64,000 nucleotides of DNA. Source: VRUE01 sp963764365 (GTDB taxonomy: Bacteria > Actinomycetota > Thermoleophilia > Solirubrobacterales > 70-9). A model generated the notes under the pieces. It had not been told where the DNA came from, did not search any database, and saw nothing but the letters and a program-made list of their open reading frames with translations. Made by a program: the position numbers and the translations under genes. The stretch covers positions 310,001-374,000 of the forward strand of contig CAVXSI010000002.1 of assembly GCA_963764365.1 (NCBI GenBank), read 5' to 3'. Below, piece after piece: positions 44,135-52,666 of this stretch (positions are counted from its first letter, which is position 1; the number at the start of each line of letters is the position of its first letter).

Positions 44135-45667
44135 ATGAGCCGACGCCTTAGAGCCCGCCCCGAAACCCCGCGTGTGCGACTGGCGAGCGCCGGACCAAGC
44201 GGGGCAAGGACGCAGGGAGCCGGCCAATGCCGGCGGCATTGCCGGTTCCCGAGGACGCCGCACCGCGCCGCGTCCGCCGCCGCCAGGCGTGCGCGGGGGG
44301 TTCCGGGGCGGGCTCTCAAGATTCTCGCCGCCCTCGTGCTGCTCGCGGGCTTGGCCGCACTCGCCGCGGCGGGCACCCCCAGCCCGGCCGGCGCGGCGAT
44401 CGGCATCTCGCCGGCGCGCGAATTCGCCCCGCGGCGGATCGTCGTCAAGTTCAGCGGGCAGCGGCACGGACACGCCGTGCGTTTGCCCCGCGGGATCGGG
44501 GTGCGCCGGGCTACCGCCGCGCTGCGTCGCAGCCCGAGCGTCGAATACGCCGCTCCCGACTACCTCGCCACCGCCTCCAGGCAGGTGCCGCTGCCGGCCA
44601 CGGGGGTCCCCGACGACCCGGGCTCGATCGGCGCCGACCCCGGCCCTGCCGGCGGCTGGGCCTCGCTGCAGTGGAACTTCCTCCCCTCGGCGGGGGCGCC
44701 GACCTCGCTGCTGCCGACCTCGCCCGGCGGCATCGACGCGATCGCCGCCTGGCAGCACCTGATCGCCGCCCACCGCCGCGGCGCCCGCGGAATCACGGTC
44801 GCGGTCCTCGACACCGGGATCGCCTACCGCGGCAAGCCCCCCCACTTCCACCGCAGCCCCGACTTCAGCTCCGGCCAGTTCGCCAAGGGCTATGACTTCG
44901 TCGCCGACGACGCGGTGCCGCTGGACGAGAACGGGCACGGCACCCACGTCGCCGGCACGATCGCCGAGAAGACCAACAACGGGATTGGCCTGACCGGCCT
45001 CGCCTACCGCGCCAAGCTGATGCCGGTCCGGGTGCTGGACCGCAACGGCAGCGGCCGCGCCGACGAGATCGCCAAGGGCATCCACTTCGCCGTCGCCCAC
45101 GGCGCCGACGTGATCAACATGAGCTTCAACTTCGGCTGCGGCAAGAGCGTGCCCGGAATCGACGAAGAACTGCGCCGCGCCTACCAGCGCGGGGTCGTCA
45201 CCGTCGCCGCGATCGGCAACCTCGGCTCGGAGGCCTGCGTCGCGCCGCCGGCCACCGGCCCGCGGGTGATCGGCGTCGGCGGCACCACCGAGGGCGGCTG
45301 CCTCGGCTCCTACTCGCTCAGCGGCAGAGACATCGACGTCGTCGCCCCCGGCGGTGGCCCTCCGGCGCCGGGCTGTCCCTCGATTCTGAGCCGGCCGATC
45401 TACCAGGTGACGCTGAAAGGCGGCAATCCGCGCCGCTTCGGCGAGCCCGGCAACTACGTCGGCACCTCGATGGCCGCCGCCCACGTCTCCGGCGTGGCGG
45501 CGATGGTCCTCGCCGCGGGCGTGATCCCGGCCGACGCCTCGCCGCGTGCCCGCGTCAACGACGTAACGCAGCGCTTGCGCAAGACAGCCCGCTCGATCGG
45601 CGTACCGGCGACCCAGCAGGGCGCGGGTTTGATCGATGCCGGCGCAGCCACGGCCCCAGCGCCGTAA
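44135..45667 (+). CDS. Secreted subtilisin-family serine peptidase (S8)
   Basis: About 510 residues. After a basic N-terminus, a signal helix (ALKILAALVLLAGLAALAAA) leads to a short I9-like propeptide (RRIVVKFSGQRHG, SVEYAAPDYLAT) and the S8 domain. The triad is Asp in VAVLDTGIAY, His in NGHGTHVAGT and Ser in GTSMAAAHVSG; VINMSFNFGCG carries the substrate-binding region. A protease of the fervidolysin/thermitase-like group. The N-terminal 70 residues before the signal are unusually long, so the true start may be a downstream GTG. Confidence 0.9.
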   Translation: MSRRLRARPETPRVRLASAGPSGARTQGAGQCRRHCRFPRTPHRAASAAARRARGVPGRALKILAALVLLAGLAALAAAGTPSPAGAAIGISPAREFAPRRIVVKFSGQRHGHAVRLPRGIGVRRATAALRRSPSVEYAAPDYLATASRQVPLPATGVPDDPGSIGADPGPAGGWASLQWNFLPSAGAPTSLLPTSPGGIDAIAAWQHLIAAHRRGARGITVAVLDTGIAYRGKPPHFHRSPDFSSGQFAKGYDFVADDAVPLDENGHGTHVAGTIAEKTNNGIGLTGLAYRAKLMPVRVLDRNGSGRADEIAKGIHFAVAHGADVINMSFNFGCGKSVPGIDEELRRAYQRGVVTVAAIGNLGSEACVAPPATGPRVIGVGGTTEGGCLGSYSLSGRDIDVVAPGGGPPAPGCPSILSRPIYQVTLKGGNPRRFGEPGNYVGTSMAAAHVSGVAAMVLAAGVIPADASPRARVNDVTQRLRKTARSIGVPATQQGAGLIDAGAATAPAP

Positions 45668-45689
45668 GCCTCGATCGGGCGGGAGGCGC

Positions 45690-46133
45690 TTACGTAGTAC
45701 GAACGATGATCACCGAGCAAGGTGCGTGGTGCGAAACGTTGTTCGGCACGCTGCCGAGCAGGAAGCGGCGCGCACCGGTCATCCCCTTGTTGCCGACGAC
45801 GATCAGGTCGGCATCGGTTTCCTCGGCGACGTTGAGGATCGCTTCGGCGGGCTCGCCCTCGACCGGATGCGCCTGCACCTCGATCCCCTCATTCTTCGCC
45901 GCCGCGGCGGCGCCGTCGAGGACCAGGTTGACGTCCTCGCGCGGGCCGATCTCGTACTGGACGTCCGCGGGCGCGCCCTCGCGCTCGCCTTCCAGGCGCC
46001 GTTTCGGGACCGGCTGGTAGGCGCTGACGATGCTCAGCGTGGCGCCGGCGAGCTTGGCGAGGTCGACTGCCTGGCGCACGGCCTCGGCGGCGGTATCCGA
46101 TCCGTCGGTTCCAACCACGATGCGAGTGAACAC
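45690..46133 (-). CDS. Universal stress protein UspA-type
   Basis: 147 residues with the single Usp fold. The N-terminal RIVVGTDGSDTAAEAVRQA and the ATP-binding motif VVGNKGMTGARRFLLGSVP followed by NNVSHHAPCSVIIV fit the ATP-binding subgroup. GTG start with GGAGG five bases upstream. Converges on the subtilase gene with a 22-base gap. Confidence 0.92.
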   Translation of the reverse strand: MFTRIVVGTDGSDTAAEAVRQAVDLAKLAGATLSIVSAYQPVPKRRLEGEREGAPADVQYEIGPREDVNLVLDGAAAAAKNEGIEVQAHPVEGEPAEAILNVAEETDADLIVVGNKGMTGARRFLLGSVPNNVSHHAPCSVIIVRTT

Positions 46134-46171
46134 GCCGCCTCCTCAGTGTCGGTCGCTGGACGCGGCCGATA

Positions 46172-46327
46172 CTAACGCGGCGCCCGGTGCCCGTGAGCGG
46201 GCAGAGCGTGGAAGCGGTCGCCGAGGATTTCGGTCGGCGTTGTCGCCAGGCGGACGATCGCGATCGCCATCGCCGCGACCAGGCAGACGACCAGCACGAC
46301 CATTCCCACCTTCCACAGCAGAGGCAT
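46172..46327 (-). CDS. Small single-helix membrane protein
   Basis: 51 residues from ATG 46327: MPLLWKVGMVVLVVCLVAAM forms one helix, followed by a short His-rich polar tail (ALPAHGHRAPR). The start is well supported: TAGGCT at 46336-46341 (minus strand) ends eight bases before it. No family recognised. It shares a 40-bp divergent promoter region with the MBL hydrolase gene. Confidence 0.65.
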   Translation of the reverse strand: MPLLWKVGMVVLVVCLVAAMAIAIVRLATTPTEILGDRFHALPAHGHRAPR

Positions 46328-46367
46328 CGCGGCGGAGCCTAGATGGTCGCGGGGTAACCTGGGTGGC
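46328..46367. promoter_or_regulatory. Divergent promoter pair for two leaderless mRNAs
   Basis: Within 40 bases, TAGGCT (46336-46341, minus) serves the small membrane protein and TAACCT (46355-46360, plus) serves the MBL gene. Each box ends seven or eight bases before its ATG, so transcripts must start at or next to the start codons. Confidence 0.6.
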
Positions 46368-47078
46368 ATGGAAAGGGTCGCCGACGGGGTCTGGCTGCTG
46401 CGCGGCGACCTGCGCAAGGCGATGAGCGTCTACTTCCTCGAGGACGAGGGCGGGGTCGTCCAGTTCGACGCCGGCAGCAAGGGGATGCGCAGGGCGGCGC
46501 GGCGGGAAGCGGAGCGGCTCGGCGGCCTGAAGCGGGTCGTCCTCGGCCACGCCCACGCCGACCACCGCGGTACCGCGCCCTACCTCGACGCGCCGGTCTA
46601 CTGCCACCCGGATGAGGTCGCCGACGCCGAAAGCGATGCGTCGATCACCCCCTACATGGACCTCTCGCAGCTCCCGGTGGCGCCAGTGCGCTGGCTCTAC
46701 CCGTTCCTGCTGCGGCGCTGGGACGGCGGCGCGGTGAAGATCGACGGCACCGTCTCCGAGGGCGACGAGGTGGCGGGCTTCCGCGTCATCCACTTCCCCG
46801 GCCACGCGCCCGGGCTGATCGGGCTGTGGCGGGAGCGCGACCGGGTGGCGCTGGTCAGCGACGTCGTCTACTTCGTCGACTCGGCGCGGCTGAAGCCGCT
46901 GCCGCCGGGCGAGGCCAGCGTCCCCCACCCGGCCTGGGCCTGGGACCACGCGCAGGCAAAGGAGTCGGTGCGCAAGCTGGCGGCGCTGGAGCCGAAGGTG
47001 GTCGCCGCCGGGCACGCCGAGCCGCTGCGCGGCGAGAACCTGCGCGAGACGCTGGAACGGGCGGCCGATAGGTACTGA
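46368..47078 (+). CDS. MBL-fold metallo-hydrolase
   Basis: 236 residues. The metal motif is LGHAHADHRGTAP (HxHxDH), followed by HFPGHAPGLIGLW and a late AAGHAEPLRG. The central insert (ITPYMDLSQLPVAPVRWLYP) is characteristic of uncharacterised actinobacterial members. Hydrolase of unknown substrate, cytosolic. Leaderless: TAACCT ends seven bases before the ATG. Confidence 0.88.
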   Translation: MERVADGVWLLRGDLRKAMSVYFLEDEGGVVQFDAGSKGMRRAARREAERLGGLKRVVLGHAHADHRGTAPYLDAPVYCHPDEVADAESDASITPYMDLSQLPVAPVRWLYPFLLRRWDGGAVKIDGTVSEGDEVAGFRVIHFPGHAPGLIGLWRERDRVALVSDVVYFVDSARLKPLPPGEASVPHPAWAWDHAQAKESVRKLAALEPKVVAAGHAEPLRGENLRETLERAADRY

Positions 47079-47132
47079 GTTCGTCAGGGGCGCCGCGCCG
47101 CGGGTGGCGGCTGTCATAGGTTGCCCTCCCTG

Positions 47133-49508
47133 ATGATCGCGACGTACGCCTCGGCGGCGCTGATCTGCGGCGCCTCGCTTCTGGTCGGACGCGCCCTCCT
47201 CAGCCTCGCCGGCCGCCATGCCTGGTCGTGGCTGGAGCCGGCCGCGGGCTTCGGGGCGGTGATGACCGTGACCGGCGTCCTCGCCCGCGCGCCCGGCCAC
47301 GGCACCACGGCGACGCTCGGCGTGGTCGTGCTGGTCGTCGTCGCGGCGGCGATCGTCGTCTTCGCCGACGGGGCCAAAGGCGACTCAAACCGGCGGGAAT
47401 CGGCCCATCGACCGGGAGAGGCGCTGCGGCAGGGGCTGCCGGTGGCGCTGGTCGTCGCACTGGTGCTCTCGATCCCGTTCGCGATCAGCGGCCGCTGGGG
47501 CCTGCTCGGGGTCGGCTTCAACAACGACCTCGGCCTCCACCTCGCCTGGGCGGAGTGGCTGCGCAGCGGCTTCGGGCCGGCGCCCGACGCCGGCTACCCG
47601 CTTGGCCCGCACGGCCTCGCGGCGGCGACCGCCGCGGTCCCGGGGATCGGCCTCGGGCAGGCCTTCGTCGGCGAGATCTTCGCGATCGGCGTCCTCACCG
47701 GCCTCACCGTCCTCCCCGCCCTGCGCGGCTTCGGCCCGGGGCGACGGCTGCTCGCCGCGACCCTCGTCGCCGTCCCCTACCTGGCCGCCTCCTACTTCGC
47801 CCAGGGCGCCTTCAAGGAGACCGCCGAGGCCCTCTTCGTCCTCGCCGTCGCCGTCTCCCTCGCCGACGTGCCGGGAGTTAACCACCATATTGGGCGGTCA
47901 ATCACCGGCACGTCTGGCTGGTTGCGGTTCTCGTTGCCGTGGCTGGCGATCGCCGGCGGCATCTTCTTCTCCTACAGCTTCGCCGGGCTCGCCTGGCCGA
48001 TCCTGATCGTCGCCCTCTGGAGCCTGACCCTGCCGGAGACGCGGCGGGCTTTGGCGCCGCGGCGGCTGCTGCGCTTCCTCTTCCGGCCGCTGACCCTGGC
48101 GGCGATCGTCCTGCTTGTCGCGCTGGCCGCCGCGGCGACGCTGGTCGGCCCGTTCGGCTTCGTCCACAGCTTCGACAAAGTCGCCGGCACGAACACCTAC
48201 GGGCCGGTCTCGCCGTTCGAGGCGCTCGGGGTCTGGTGGGCGCCGAACTACCGGCTCGACGCGCCGGGTGGCGCCCACCTGACCGGGCTCGCCGCCGCGA
48301 TCGCGGTGCTGGCGCTGCTCGCCGCCCTCTTCTGGTGGTTGCGCCGCCGCGAACCGACCCTGCCACTCGCCTTCGCCGCCTGCGCGATCCTCTACCTCGC
48401 CTCACTGCCGACCAGCGGCGACTACCCGCAGGCCAAGGCGCTGATCATCGCCGCGCCGCTGGCGATGCTGCTGATCGTCCGCCCGCTGCTGAGCGAGCTC
48501 GGCTGGGCGCCGGCGCGGCGGCTCGGCTGGACGGCGCTGGCAGCCGCCTTCGTCGCCGGAGCGGTCTACTCCAGCTTCCTGGCGCTGCGCGACGCGCCGG
48601 TCGGCCCGGCCGGGCACGGCGGCGAGCTGCGGGCCTTCCTGCCGATCCTCCACGGCCGGCCGGTCCTCTACGCCGGCCAGGACCGCTACGCGGCCTACGA
48701 GCTGCTCGGCGCCGACACCCACGTGCCGCTGGTCGAGTTCCCCGACCCGGCCGTCTCGCAGAACCCGGAGAAGCCGTTCGACACCGGCAACGCCTACAGC
48801 CCGATCGACTTCGACTCGTTCTCGCGCGGCACCCTCGACCGCTTCCCCTACGTGATCGCCGGCCGCGCCGCCTGGAACAGCCAGGCGCCGCCCAACTTCA
48901 GGCGGATCGCCGCCACCCCCTCCTACATCCTCTGGAAGCGGACCGGCGAAACGCCCGCAGACCGCCAGGTCCTGCTCGAGGGGACCGAGGCCGCGGCCCG
49001 CGCCGGCTGCGCCTCGCCGGAGATCCGCATCCTGCTCGCCAACCGCGGCCGCGCCGCGCTCTTCCCCTCGACAGCGATCGCGCCGAAGGCCCGCTGGGAC
49101 ATGGGCAGCCAGCTGACGACCGGCGAGCGCACCTCGCAGTCGGTGCGACTGCCGCGCGGTCGCTGGCGGCTCTCGATCCAGTACTTCTCGCCGTTCTCGC
49201 TCAGCCTCGGCGCGCCCGGGTTCCACCACGAGCTGAAGCCGGCGCTGGACGGCCAGCGGCCGAACACGATCAGCCTCGCCAACGACGGCCAGTTCTGGCC
49301 GGCCGGGGCCTACGCCAGCCACGGCGGGCGGGTCCGCTTCACGGTCGCCGCGGCCGCCCCGTCGACGCTGCAGCGGCTCAGCGGCTACGACGCGACCGCC
49401 TACGTCGGCAACCTGGTCGCGGTCCGCGACGGCAGGCGGCGGATCGTGCCGCTGCGCGACGCCTGCAACGGCTGGATCGACTGGTACGAATCGAAGGCGC
49501 TGCCCTGA
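47133..49508 (+). CDS. Large polytopic membrane protein, glycosyltransferase-like (GT-C)
   Basis: 791 residues, about a dozen helices in the first 480 residues and a C-terminal extracytoplasmic domain. Layout and the acidic motif in the first loop (NNDLGLHLAWAEWL) resemble GT-C membrane glycosyltransferases that use polyprenyl-linked sugars. ATG 47133 is preferred over the upstream TTG because TAGGTT at 47117-47122 ends ten bases before it. Striking feature: family A copy 7 (47865-47914) is inside the frame and encodes ADVPGVNHHIGRSITGTSG in a loop between helices without breaking it. Confidence 0.75.
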   Translation: MIATYASAALICGASLLVGRALLSLAGRHAWSWLEPAAGFGAVMTVTGVLARAPGHGTTATLGVVVLVVVAAAIVVFADGAKGDSNRRESAHRPGEALRQGLPVALVVALVLSIPFAISGRWGLLGVGFNNDLGLHLAWAEWLRSGFGPAPDAGYPLGPHGLAAATAAVPGIGLGQAFVGEIFAIGVLTGLTVLPALRGFGPGRRLLAATLVAVPYLAASYFAQGAFKETAEALFVLAVAVSLADVPGVNHHIGRSITGTSGWLRFSLPWLAIAGGIFFSYSFAGLAWPILIVALWSLTLPETRRALAPRRLLRFLFRPLTLAAIVLLVALAAAATLVGPFGFVHSFDKVAGTNTYGPVSPFEALGVWWAPNYRLDAPGGAHLTGLAAAIAVLALLAALFWWLRRREPTLPLAFAACAILYLASLPTSGDYPQAKALIIAAPLAMLLIVRPLLSELGWAPARRLGWTALAAAFVAGAVYSSFLALRDAPVGPAGHGGELRAFLPILHGRPVLYAGQDRYAAYELLGADTHVPLVEFPDPAVSQNPEKPFDTGNAYSPIDFDSFSRGTLDRFPYVIAGRAAWNSQAPPNFRRIAATPSYILWKRTGETPADRQVLLEGTEAAARAGCASPEIRILLANRGRAALFPSTAIAPKARWDMGSQLTTGERTSQSVRLPRGRWRLSIQYFSPFSLSLGAPGFHHELKPALDGQRPNTISLANDGQFWPAGAYASHGGRVRFTVAAAAPSTLQRLSGYDATAYVGNLVAVRDGRRRIVPLRDACNGWIDWYESKALP
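47865..47914. repeat. Palindromic repeat family A, copy 7, inside a coding region
   Basis: A 50-bp palindrome nearly identical to copy 4 at 17715. The surrounding membrane-protein frame reads straight through, so the element contributes about 17 residues to an inter-helix loop. Clear evidence that family A sequences move or are copied. Confidence 0.92.
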
Positions 49509-49563
49509 CCAAGCAGATCGACGATCTCGCTTGCAGGCGAGCGACCGAGGACGCCGATATGCG
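49507..49563. repeat. Family D, left inverted copy
   Basis: Two blocks, GACCAAGCAGATC (49507-49519) and a 27-base core GCGAGCGACCGAGGACGCCG plus ATATGCG (49537-49563), recur in inverse orientation and mirrored order on the right at 51785-51980. They lie between the convergent membrane-protein and desaturase genes. Confidence 0.75.
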
Positions 49564-49567
49564 TAGG

Positions 49568-50494
49568 TCAGACGGCCTTGGCCGCGATCCGATCGGGCGA
49601 GACGCGGACGACATCCCAGACCAGGCCGAGCTTCTCGAGGCTGTCGATGACGAGGGCAGAGATGTCGACCTGCCAGCGGCCGAGGCCATGGACCGCGGAG
49701 GTCGGGAAGGCGTGGTGGTTGTTGTGCCAGGCCTCGCCCATGGTCGGGATCGCGATCAGCGCCAGATTTCGCGACTCGTCGCCGGTCTCGTAGTCGCGGT
49801 TGCCGAAGACGTGGCAGAGCGAGTTGATGCTGTAGGTGAAGTGGTGCAGGACGAAGACGCGGACCAGGCCGCCCCAGAGCAGGCCGGTCACCGCCGCGAA
49901 CAGCGTTCCGCCGATCAGCCAGCCGAGCGCGAAGGGGACGAGGAGGCCGAGGATCGCCCAGTAGATGAAGGTCCCGTCGACCCAGTTGATCGTCGGGTCC
50001 TTGAGCAGGTCGGGCGCGAAGCGTTCCTTGTTGCCGCGCTGGGTGTGGATGAAGAGCCAGCCCATGTGGGCGTGGAAGAGGCCGCGCAGGGCGCCTGACC
50101 AGCCGTGGCCGTGGTCGACGTGGGGGCTGTGCGGGTCGCCCTCCACGTCCGAGAAGGCGTGGTGCTTGCGATGGTCGGCGACCCAGGAGATGACCGGGCC
50201 CTCGATCGCCGCCGAGCCGAGGATCGCCAGCAGCCCGTGCAGCCAGCCTTTCGCTTTGAAAGCGCGATGGGTGAGATGGCGATGGAAGCCGACGGTGATC
50301 CCGAGGCCGGTCAGCACGTACATGCCGACGAACAGGAAGACGTCGCTCCAGTGCAGCGCCTTGCCCCAGACCTGCCAGCCGGCGAAGCCGATCGCCAGGA
50401 ACGGGATCAGCGTGACCAGGCCGGTGATGATCCGATCGCGCGTCTCGTTCGCTACCGGCTGGATGTCTGAGGGGAGGGGACCGCTACCTGCCAT
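49568..50494 (-). CDS. Acyl-CoA delta-9 (stearoyl-CoA type) desaturase
   Basis: 308 residues. The three histidine boxes of the delta-9 acyl-CoA family are HRHLTH, DHRKHH and WHNNHH, separated by four helices (LVTLIPFLAIGFAGW, VFLFVGMYVLTGLGITVGF and two later). It makes monounsaturated acyl chains in the membrane. ATG 50494 is strongly supported: the consensus-like -10 TATGAT (50504-50509, minus strand) ends nine bases before it. It is divergent from the cyclopropane synthase gene, which modifies the double bonds that this enzyme makes. Confidence 0.93.
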   Translation of the reverse strand: MAGSGPLPSDIQPVANETRDRIITGLVTLIPFLAIGFAGWQVWGKALHWSDVFLFVGMYVLTGLGITVGFHRHLTHRAFKAKGWLHGLLAILGSAAIEGPVISWVADHRKHHAFSDVEGDPHSPHVDHGHGWSGALRGLFHAHMGWLFIHTQRGNKERFAPDLLKDPTINWVDGTFIYWAILGLLVPFALGWLIGGTLFAAVTGLLWGGLVRVFVLHHFTYSINSLCHVFGNRDYETGDESRNLALIAIPTMGEAWHNNHHAFPTSAVHGLGRWQVDISALVIDSLEKLGLVWDVVRVSPDRIAAKAV

Positions 50495-50581
50495 TGAGCC
50501 GGGATCATACGCGCCGGCAGGGCAAGAAACGCTCATCGAGCGGATTGGCGCGGACGGGCTCCTCCAATAAAGTGTCTCGCG
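50495..50581. promoter_or_regulatory. Shared divergent promoter region, desaturase and cfa
   Basis: 87 bases between two starts. TATGAT (minus, 50504-50509) and TAAAGT (plus, 50568-50573) lie nine and eight bases before the respective ATG codons. Placement allows co-regulation of both lipid genes. Confidence 0.6.
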
Positions 50582-51787
50582 ATGCCGTTTGCCAGCACCA
50601 CCCCCCTGCGCCGCGAGATCGAAGCCCGGATCCCCGATCGCCCCTTCACCGTCGAGTTCTGGGACGGGACGCGGTTGCCCTCCCGCGACGGCGACGGGCC
50701 GACCTTCTTCGTCCGCTCGCCGCGTGCCGCCGCGCACGTGCTGCGGGCGCCCGGGCAGCTGGGCCTCGGTCGCGCCTACGTCAGCGGCGCGATCGAGGTC
50801 GACGACATGGACGCGGTGATCGAGCTGCTCGACAACTGGCAGCCGCCGGCGCTGGCGGGCGGCGACAAGGCGCGGCTGCTGCTCGGCACGGCGCGCGCCG
50901 CCGGCCTCACCCGGCCGCCGAGCCGGCCGGCCGCGGAGCTGGTCCTCAGCGGCCGCCGCCACAGCAAGGAGCGCGACGCGCAGGCCGTCCGCCACCACTA
51001 CGACGTCTCGAACGAGTTCTTCGCGCTGTTCCTCGACGAGTCGATGACCTACAGCTGCGCGATCTTCGCCGAGGGGGCCGAGACGCTCGAGGCCGCGCAG
51101 GAAGAGAAGCTCGACACGGTCGCCCGCAAGCTCGCCCTGAAGGAGGGCGACCGGGTGCTCGACGTCGGCTGCGGCTGGGGCAGCTTCCCGCTGCGGGCGG
51201 CGACCAGGTACGGGGCGAGCGTCGTCGGCATCACCCTCTCGCCGCCGCAGGCCGAGCGGGCGCGTCAGCGGGCCGAGCAGGCCGGAGTCGCGGACCGGGT
51301 CGAGATCCGCGTCATGGACTACCGCGACCTGGCCGGCGAGCGCTTCGACGCGATCGCCTCGATCGGCATGGTCGAGCACGTCGGCGAGGAGCAGATCGAC
51401 GTCTACGCCCGCACCCTCGCCGGACTGCTGGAGCCGGGCGGGCGGCTGCTCAACCACGGCATCGCCCGCCTCCGCCACACCGACCCCGAGGCCGGCGCCT
51501 TCACCGAGCGCTACGTCTTCCCCGACGGCGAACCGCTGCACCTCTCGCGCGTCCTGCTGGCGCTGGAGCGGGCCGGCTTCGCCACCCGCCACGTCTCCGA
51601 GCACGGCGCCGACTACGCCGAGACCCTGCGTCACTGGGCGCGCCGGCTCGACGAGAACCTCGACGAGGCGATCCGCCTCGCCGGTCCGGAACGGGTCCGG
51701 GTCTGGCGCCTGTATCTGCGCGCGGCGCGCAACGGCTTCGAGTCGGGCTTCCTCTCGATCTACCAGGCCCGCTGCACGCTGGCCTGA
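50582..51787 (+). CDS. cfa: Cyclopropane-fatty-acyl-phospholipid synthase family methyltransferase
   Basis: 401 residues. Transfers a methylene from S-adenosylmethionine to unsaturated acyl chains. The N-terminal domain (RAYVSGAIEVDDMDAVIEL) and methyltransferase core are both present: VLDVGCGWGSFPLRAA (SAM motif I), ITLSPPQAERARQRAE and IASIGMVEHVGEEQIDVY. QAVRHHYDVSNEFFALFLD and MTYSCAIF are family hallmarks. The stop codon TGA is the first three bases of the 54-bp tandem repeat. TAAAGT ends eight bases before the ATG. Confidence 0.95.
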   Translation: MPFASTTPLRREIEARIPDRPFTVEFWDGTRLPSRDGDGPTFFVRSPRAAAHVLRAPGQLGLGRAYVSGAIEVDDMDAVIELLDNWQPPALAGGDKARLLLGTARAAGLTRPPSRPAAELVLSGRRHSKERDAQAVRHHYDVSNEFFALFLDESMTYSCAIFAEGAETLEAAQEEKLDTVARKLALKEGDRVLDVGCGWGSFPLRAATRYGASVVGITLSPPQAERARQRAEQAGVADRVEIRVMDYRDLAGERFDAIASIGMVEHVGEEQIDVYARTLAGLLEPGGRLLNHGIARLRHTDPEAGAFTERYVFPDGEPLHLSRVLLALERAGFATRHVSEHGADYAETLRHWARRLDENLDEAIRLAGPERVRVWRLYLRAARNGFESGFLSIYQARCTLA

Positions 51788-51980
51788 CGCGCCCTGGCCG
51801 GCGCATATCGGCGTCCTCGGTCGCTCGCGTGCGGAGCCTGACGCGTTCTGGCCGGCGCATATCTGCGTCCTCGGTCGCTCGCGTGCGGAGCCTGACGCGT
51901 TCTGGCCGGCGCATATCTGCGTCCTCGGTTGCTCGCGTGCGGAGCACGCCACGCTTCCTGCGTCCTTGATCTGCTTGACC
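51785..51980. repeat. Family D: three tandem 54-bp units plus outer arm
   Basis: Units at 51785-51838, 51839-51892 and 51893-51946 differ at only a few positions; each contains GCGCATATCKGCGTCCTCGG. GATCTGCTTGACC at 51968-51980 mirrors the block at 49507. The array lies between the convergent cfa and HAD genes. Open frames through it on the minus strand are an effect of the multiple-of-three period and are not genes. Confidence 0.88.
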
Positions 51981-51988
51981 AGGGCACG

Positions 51989-52666
51989 TCAGGCGGGAAA
52001 GTCTTTTTCTACGTTCTCCAAAGCCCAGTCGGCTCCCGCGTCGCGTAATTGTTCGACGGAATAGGAGCCGGTTGCCACGCCGACTACGCGGATGCCGGCG
52101 CCGTGGCCGGCGCTGACGTCGCGGGGGGTGTCGCCGATCGAGATGCAGGCGCCGTCCTGGAGGGCGCCGCCGGAGACCAGCTCGCCGCGGCGCAGGGCGG
52201 CTTCGGTGACCTCGGTGCGGTCGGCGGAGTCGGAGCCGTAGCCGCCGAAGGAAAAGAAGCGGTTGAGCCGGCCGCGGGCGAGCTTGATGTGGGCCGCCGC
52301 CTCGACGTTGCCGGTAACCAGGCCGAGCAGGACGCCGTCGTCGATCAGCCGCGGCAGCAGCTGCTCGACCCCGGGCATCACCCGGTAGCCCGCGGACTCG
52401 GCGACCGTGTCGGGCAGGTGCTTGAGGTAGCAGCCGATCGCCCTCGAGCGCTCCTGCGGCGTGCCCTCGCGGCCGATCACCTCGCGGAAGACGATCGCCG
52501 CGATCTCGGGGTCGGTCATGCCGGCGTCGGTGTGCTCGTCGACGTTGGCCTCGACCCCGTGCAGCTCGTCGAAAGCCCGCTGCCAGGCGACCGCGCCCGC
52601 CCCGCCGGTGACAAGCAGCGTCCCGTCGATGTCGAACAGCACGGCGTGGGGAGATGGATCCGTCAT
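51989..52666 (-). CDS. HAD-superfamily phosphatase (phosphoglycolate phosphatase-like)
   Basis: 225 residues. HAD motif I is VLFDIDGTLL, motif II is in LLGLVTGNVEAAAHIK, and motif IV in CISIGDTPRDVSAGHGAG. The four-helix cap fits the beta-phosphoglucomutase/phosphoglycolate subgroup. The start overlaps the stop of the preceding dual-OB-like gene (ATGA), which makes it the last gene of the operon that begins at 54828. Possible role there: dephosphorylating a nucleotide or sugar product; unproven. Confidence 0.85.
   Translation of the reverse strand: MTDPSPHAVLFDIDGTLLVTGGAGAVAWQRAFDELHGVEANVDEHTDAGMTDPEIAAIVFREVIGREGTPQERSRAIGCYLKHLPDTVAESAGYRVMPGVEQLLPRLIDDGVLLGLVTGNVEAAAHIKLARGRLNRFFSFGGYGSDSADRTEVTEAALRRGELVSGGALQDGACISIGDTPRDVSAGHGAGIRVVGVATGSYSVEQLRDAGADWALENVEKDFPA

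Noticed and set aside
51760..51987. Minus-strand ORF with repeated 18-residue units over the 54-bp tandem repeat
   Set aside because: The period is a multiple of three, so any frame without stops repeats; composition is Arg-rich, no start signal is visible and the real genes on both sides end here.
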